Both the position numbers and the translations under genes were made by a program. Shown in pieces: positions 63,098 to 64,000 of a stretch of 64,000 nucleotides of DNA. Below the pieces are notes generated by a model. That model was not told the origin of the DNA. It did no database searches and was given only the letters and a program-made list of their open reading frames with translations. The stretch comes from Prevotella denticola (lineage in GTDB: Bacteria; Bacteroidota; Bacteroidia; Bacteroidales; Bacteroidaceae). The stretch covers positions 1,178,501-1,242,500 of the forward strand of contig NZ_UGTM01000001.1 of assembly GCF_900454835.1 (NCBI RefSeq), in the 5' to 3' direction. How positions within the stretch are numbered: the stretch's first letter is position 1; every line of letters starts with the position of its first letter.

Positions 63098-64000
63098 ATG
63101 CCAGAACAAAGAAAGACGATCAAAGACTTTAGACAGCTCATCAACCTTCTCAAACAGAAGAAGATATGCAGACGTACCGTTGTGGTATGGCCGGAAGACG
63201 GTCATACACAGGAGGCTGTCAGCAGAGCAGCACAAGAAGGATTCATCGAGCCGGTACTGGTCTGTTCTGAAGAAACCCGGAAAAACTATGCCGGAGCACA
63301 TGGTTTCAGGTCTGTGACCGTCCAGGGAGCTGAAGAAGCAGCACGGAAAGCTGTCGGACTGGTAAGGGAGAAGCAGGCTGACATCATCATGAAGGGCTTC
63401 CTGAACACGGATGTACTGCTGCGTGCCATACTGGACAAAGAGCTCGGAATCCTGCCGAAAGACACGGTGCTGACACATATCACGGCTGCCCGGCTGCCAG
63501 AATACCACAAGCTGCTCTTCTTTACAGATGCCGCCGTCATCCCCACACCGACCGACCAGCAGCGTCGGGAACAGGTAAGATACCTCGTTGATTTCTGTCA
63601 TGCCTTCCAGATTGAATGTCCCAAGGTTGCCCTTATCCACTGTTCCGAAAAGGTGGATGAACGCCATTTCCCCTATACAGCTTCTTATTCCACACTCCGG
63701 AAAGAAGGAGAGTCCGGAGCTTTCGGTCCCTGCATCATCGACGGTCCGCTGGATCTGAAGACATCCTGTTCGGCTGAAGCCATGAAGGTCAAACAGATCT
63801 GCTCGCCCATTGGAGGTGATGCTGATGCACTGGTATTTCCCGACATCGAGGCCGGCAATCTGTTCTATAAAGCCGTCACCCTCTTCTGCCATGCCGAGAC
63901 TGCCGCCGTCCTCCAAGGTACAATGGCACCCGTCGTGCTGCCCAGCCGAGGCGACACCATCGACTCCAAGTTCTACAGCCTTGCCCTTGCAAGCCTGATT
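63098..64000 (+). CDS. ptb: phosphate butyryltransferase (PTA/PTB family), 3' end cut by window
   Basis: The frame opens at the ATG at 63098 and runs off the window after 301 codons. The PTA/PTB pattern is clear: VVVWPEDGHTQEAV, ADIIMKGFLNTDVLLRAIL in pieces, LTHITAARLP, FFTDAAVIPTPT, and the C-terminal GGDADALVFPDIEAGNLFYKAV in pieces. The last is the signature found in phosphate butyryl- and acetyltransferases. The enzyme exchanges CoA and phosphate on short-chain acyl groups. A butyrate kinase gene is expected next, but lies outside. Chain length specificity is not certain. Confidence 0.9.
   Translation, partial: MPEQRKTIKDFRQLINLLKQKKICRRTVVVWPEDGHTQEAVSRAAQEGFIEPVLVCSEETRKNYAGAHGFRSVTVQGAEEAARKAVGLVREKQADIIMKGFLNTDVLLRAILDKELGILPKDTVLTHITAARLPEYHKLLFFTDAAVIPTPTDQQRREQVRYLVDFCHAFQIECPKVALIHCSEKVDERHFPYTASYSTLRKEGESGAFGPCIIDGPLDLKTSCSAEAMKVKQICSPIGGDADALVFPDIEAGNLFYKAVTLFCHAETAAVLQGTMAPVVLPSRGDTIDSKFYSLALASLI

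Overview
The window looks like a chromosomal segment of a Bacteroidota genome, most likely Prevotellaceae. The grounds are sequence signals and gene content: promoters of the TAnnTTTG type with a TTTG element about 20 bp upstream, almost no Shine-Dalgarno sequences, a short primary sigma factor without region 1.1, a complex I operon with fused nuoCD and no nuoEFG, a DPP4-type dipeptidyl peptidase, a DUF5020 outer-membrane protein, a BT0820-like HAD hydrolase and a single-chain serine deaminase. The species cannot be named from the sequence. Base composition is moderate in most genes and clearly AT-richer at 12.5-13.9 kb and 53.6-58.1 kb.

Layout. 0-1.4 kb: SPFH/NfeD membrane pair. 2.3-10 kb: M48 lipoprotein protease, an AmpG-like permease, a 1249-residue GT2 + DUF4922 + SpoIID fusion, and NhaD. 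10.2-13.5 kb: a divergent NAD-dependent DNA ligase and an AT-rich fusion of a winged-helix (HARE-HTH-like) domain to a family-6-like uracil/hypoxanthine DNA glycosylase. 13.9-26.3 kb: housekeeping genes (DUF5020 porin, trmD, DUF805, dpp4, radical SAM YhcC, clpB, sdaA, a CDF transporter, MGMT-like protein, glutathione peroxidase). 26.7-37.1 kb: the minus-strand nuoABCDHIJKLMN operon. 37.5-41.7 kb: patatin, htrA and rpoD. 41.7-44.2 kb, directly behind rpoD: a small operon of a secreted protein, an HPr-kinase-like protein, an S24/S26 peptidase, a PqqD-family protein and a 31-codon ORF that could encode a substrate peptide. 44.8-47.6 kb: rny, zapA, a coiled-coil protein and a conserved unknown. 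47.8-53.2 kb and 58.3-61.4 kb: exopolysaccharide genes on opposite strands, split by an AT-rich island (53.4-58.1 kb) with a MITE-like element, an AAA+ ATPase/subtilase pair of the IetAS type and a broken Fic gene. The window ends in a phosphate butyryltransferase.

The most unusual non-coding signal is a set of six intergenic arrays of short palindromes with a period of 22 bp. Three are 81-bp elements of identical geometry (flank 11, palindrome 15, spacer 7, 15, 7, 15, flank 11) built on ACTTG/CAAGT arms. Two use AACACC/GGTGTT arms with the same phase. One has five units with TTCCC/GGGAA arms. I know of no name for this class. The other candidate for an undescribed system is the HPrK / S24-S26 / PqqD / small-peptide operon: it uses parts known from RiPP pathways but has no recognisable cyclase or radical SAM enzyme nearby.
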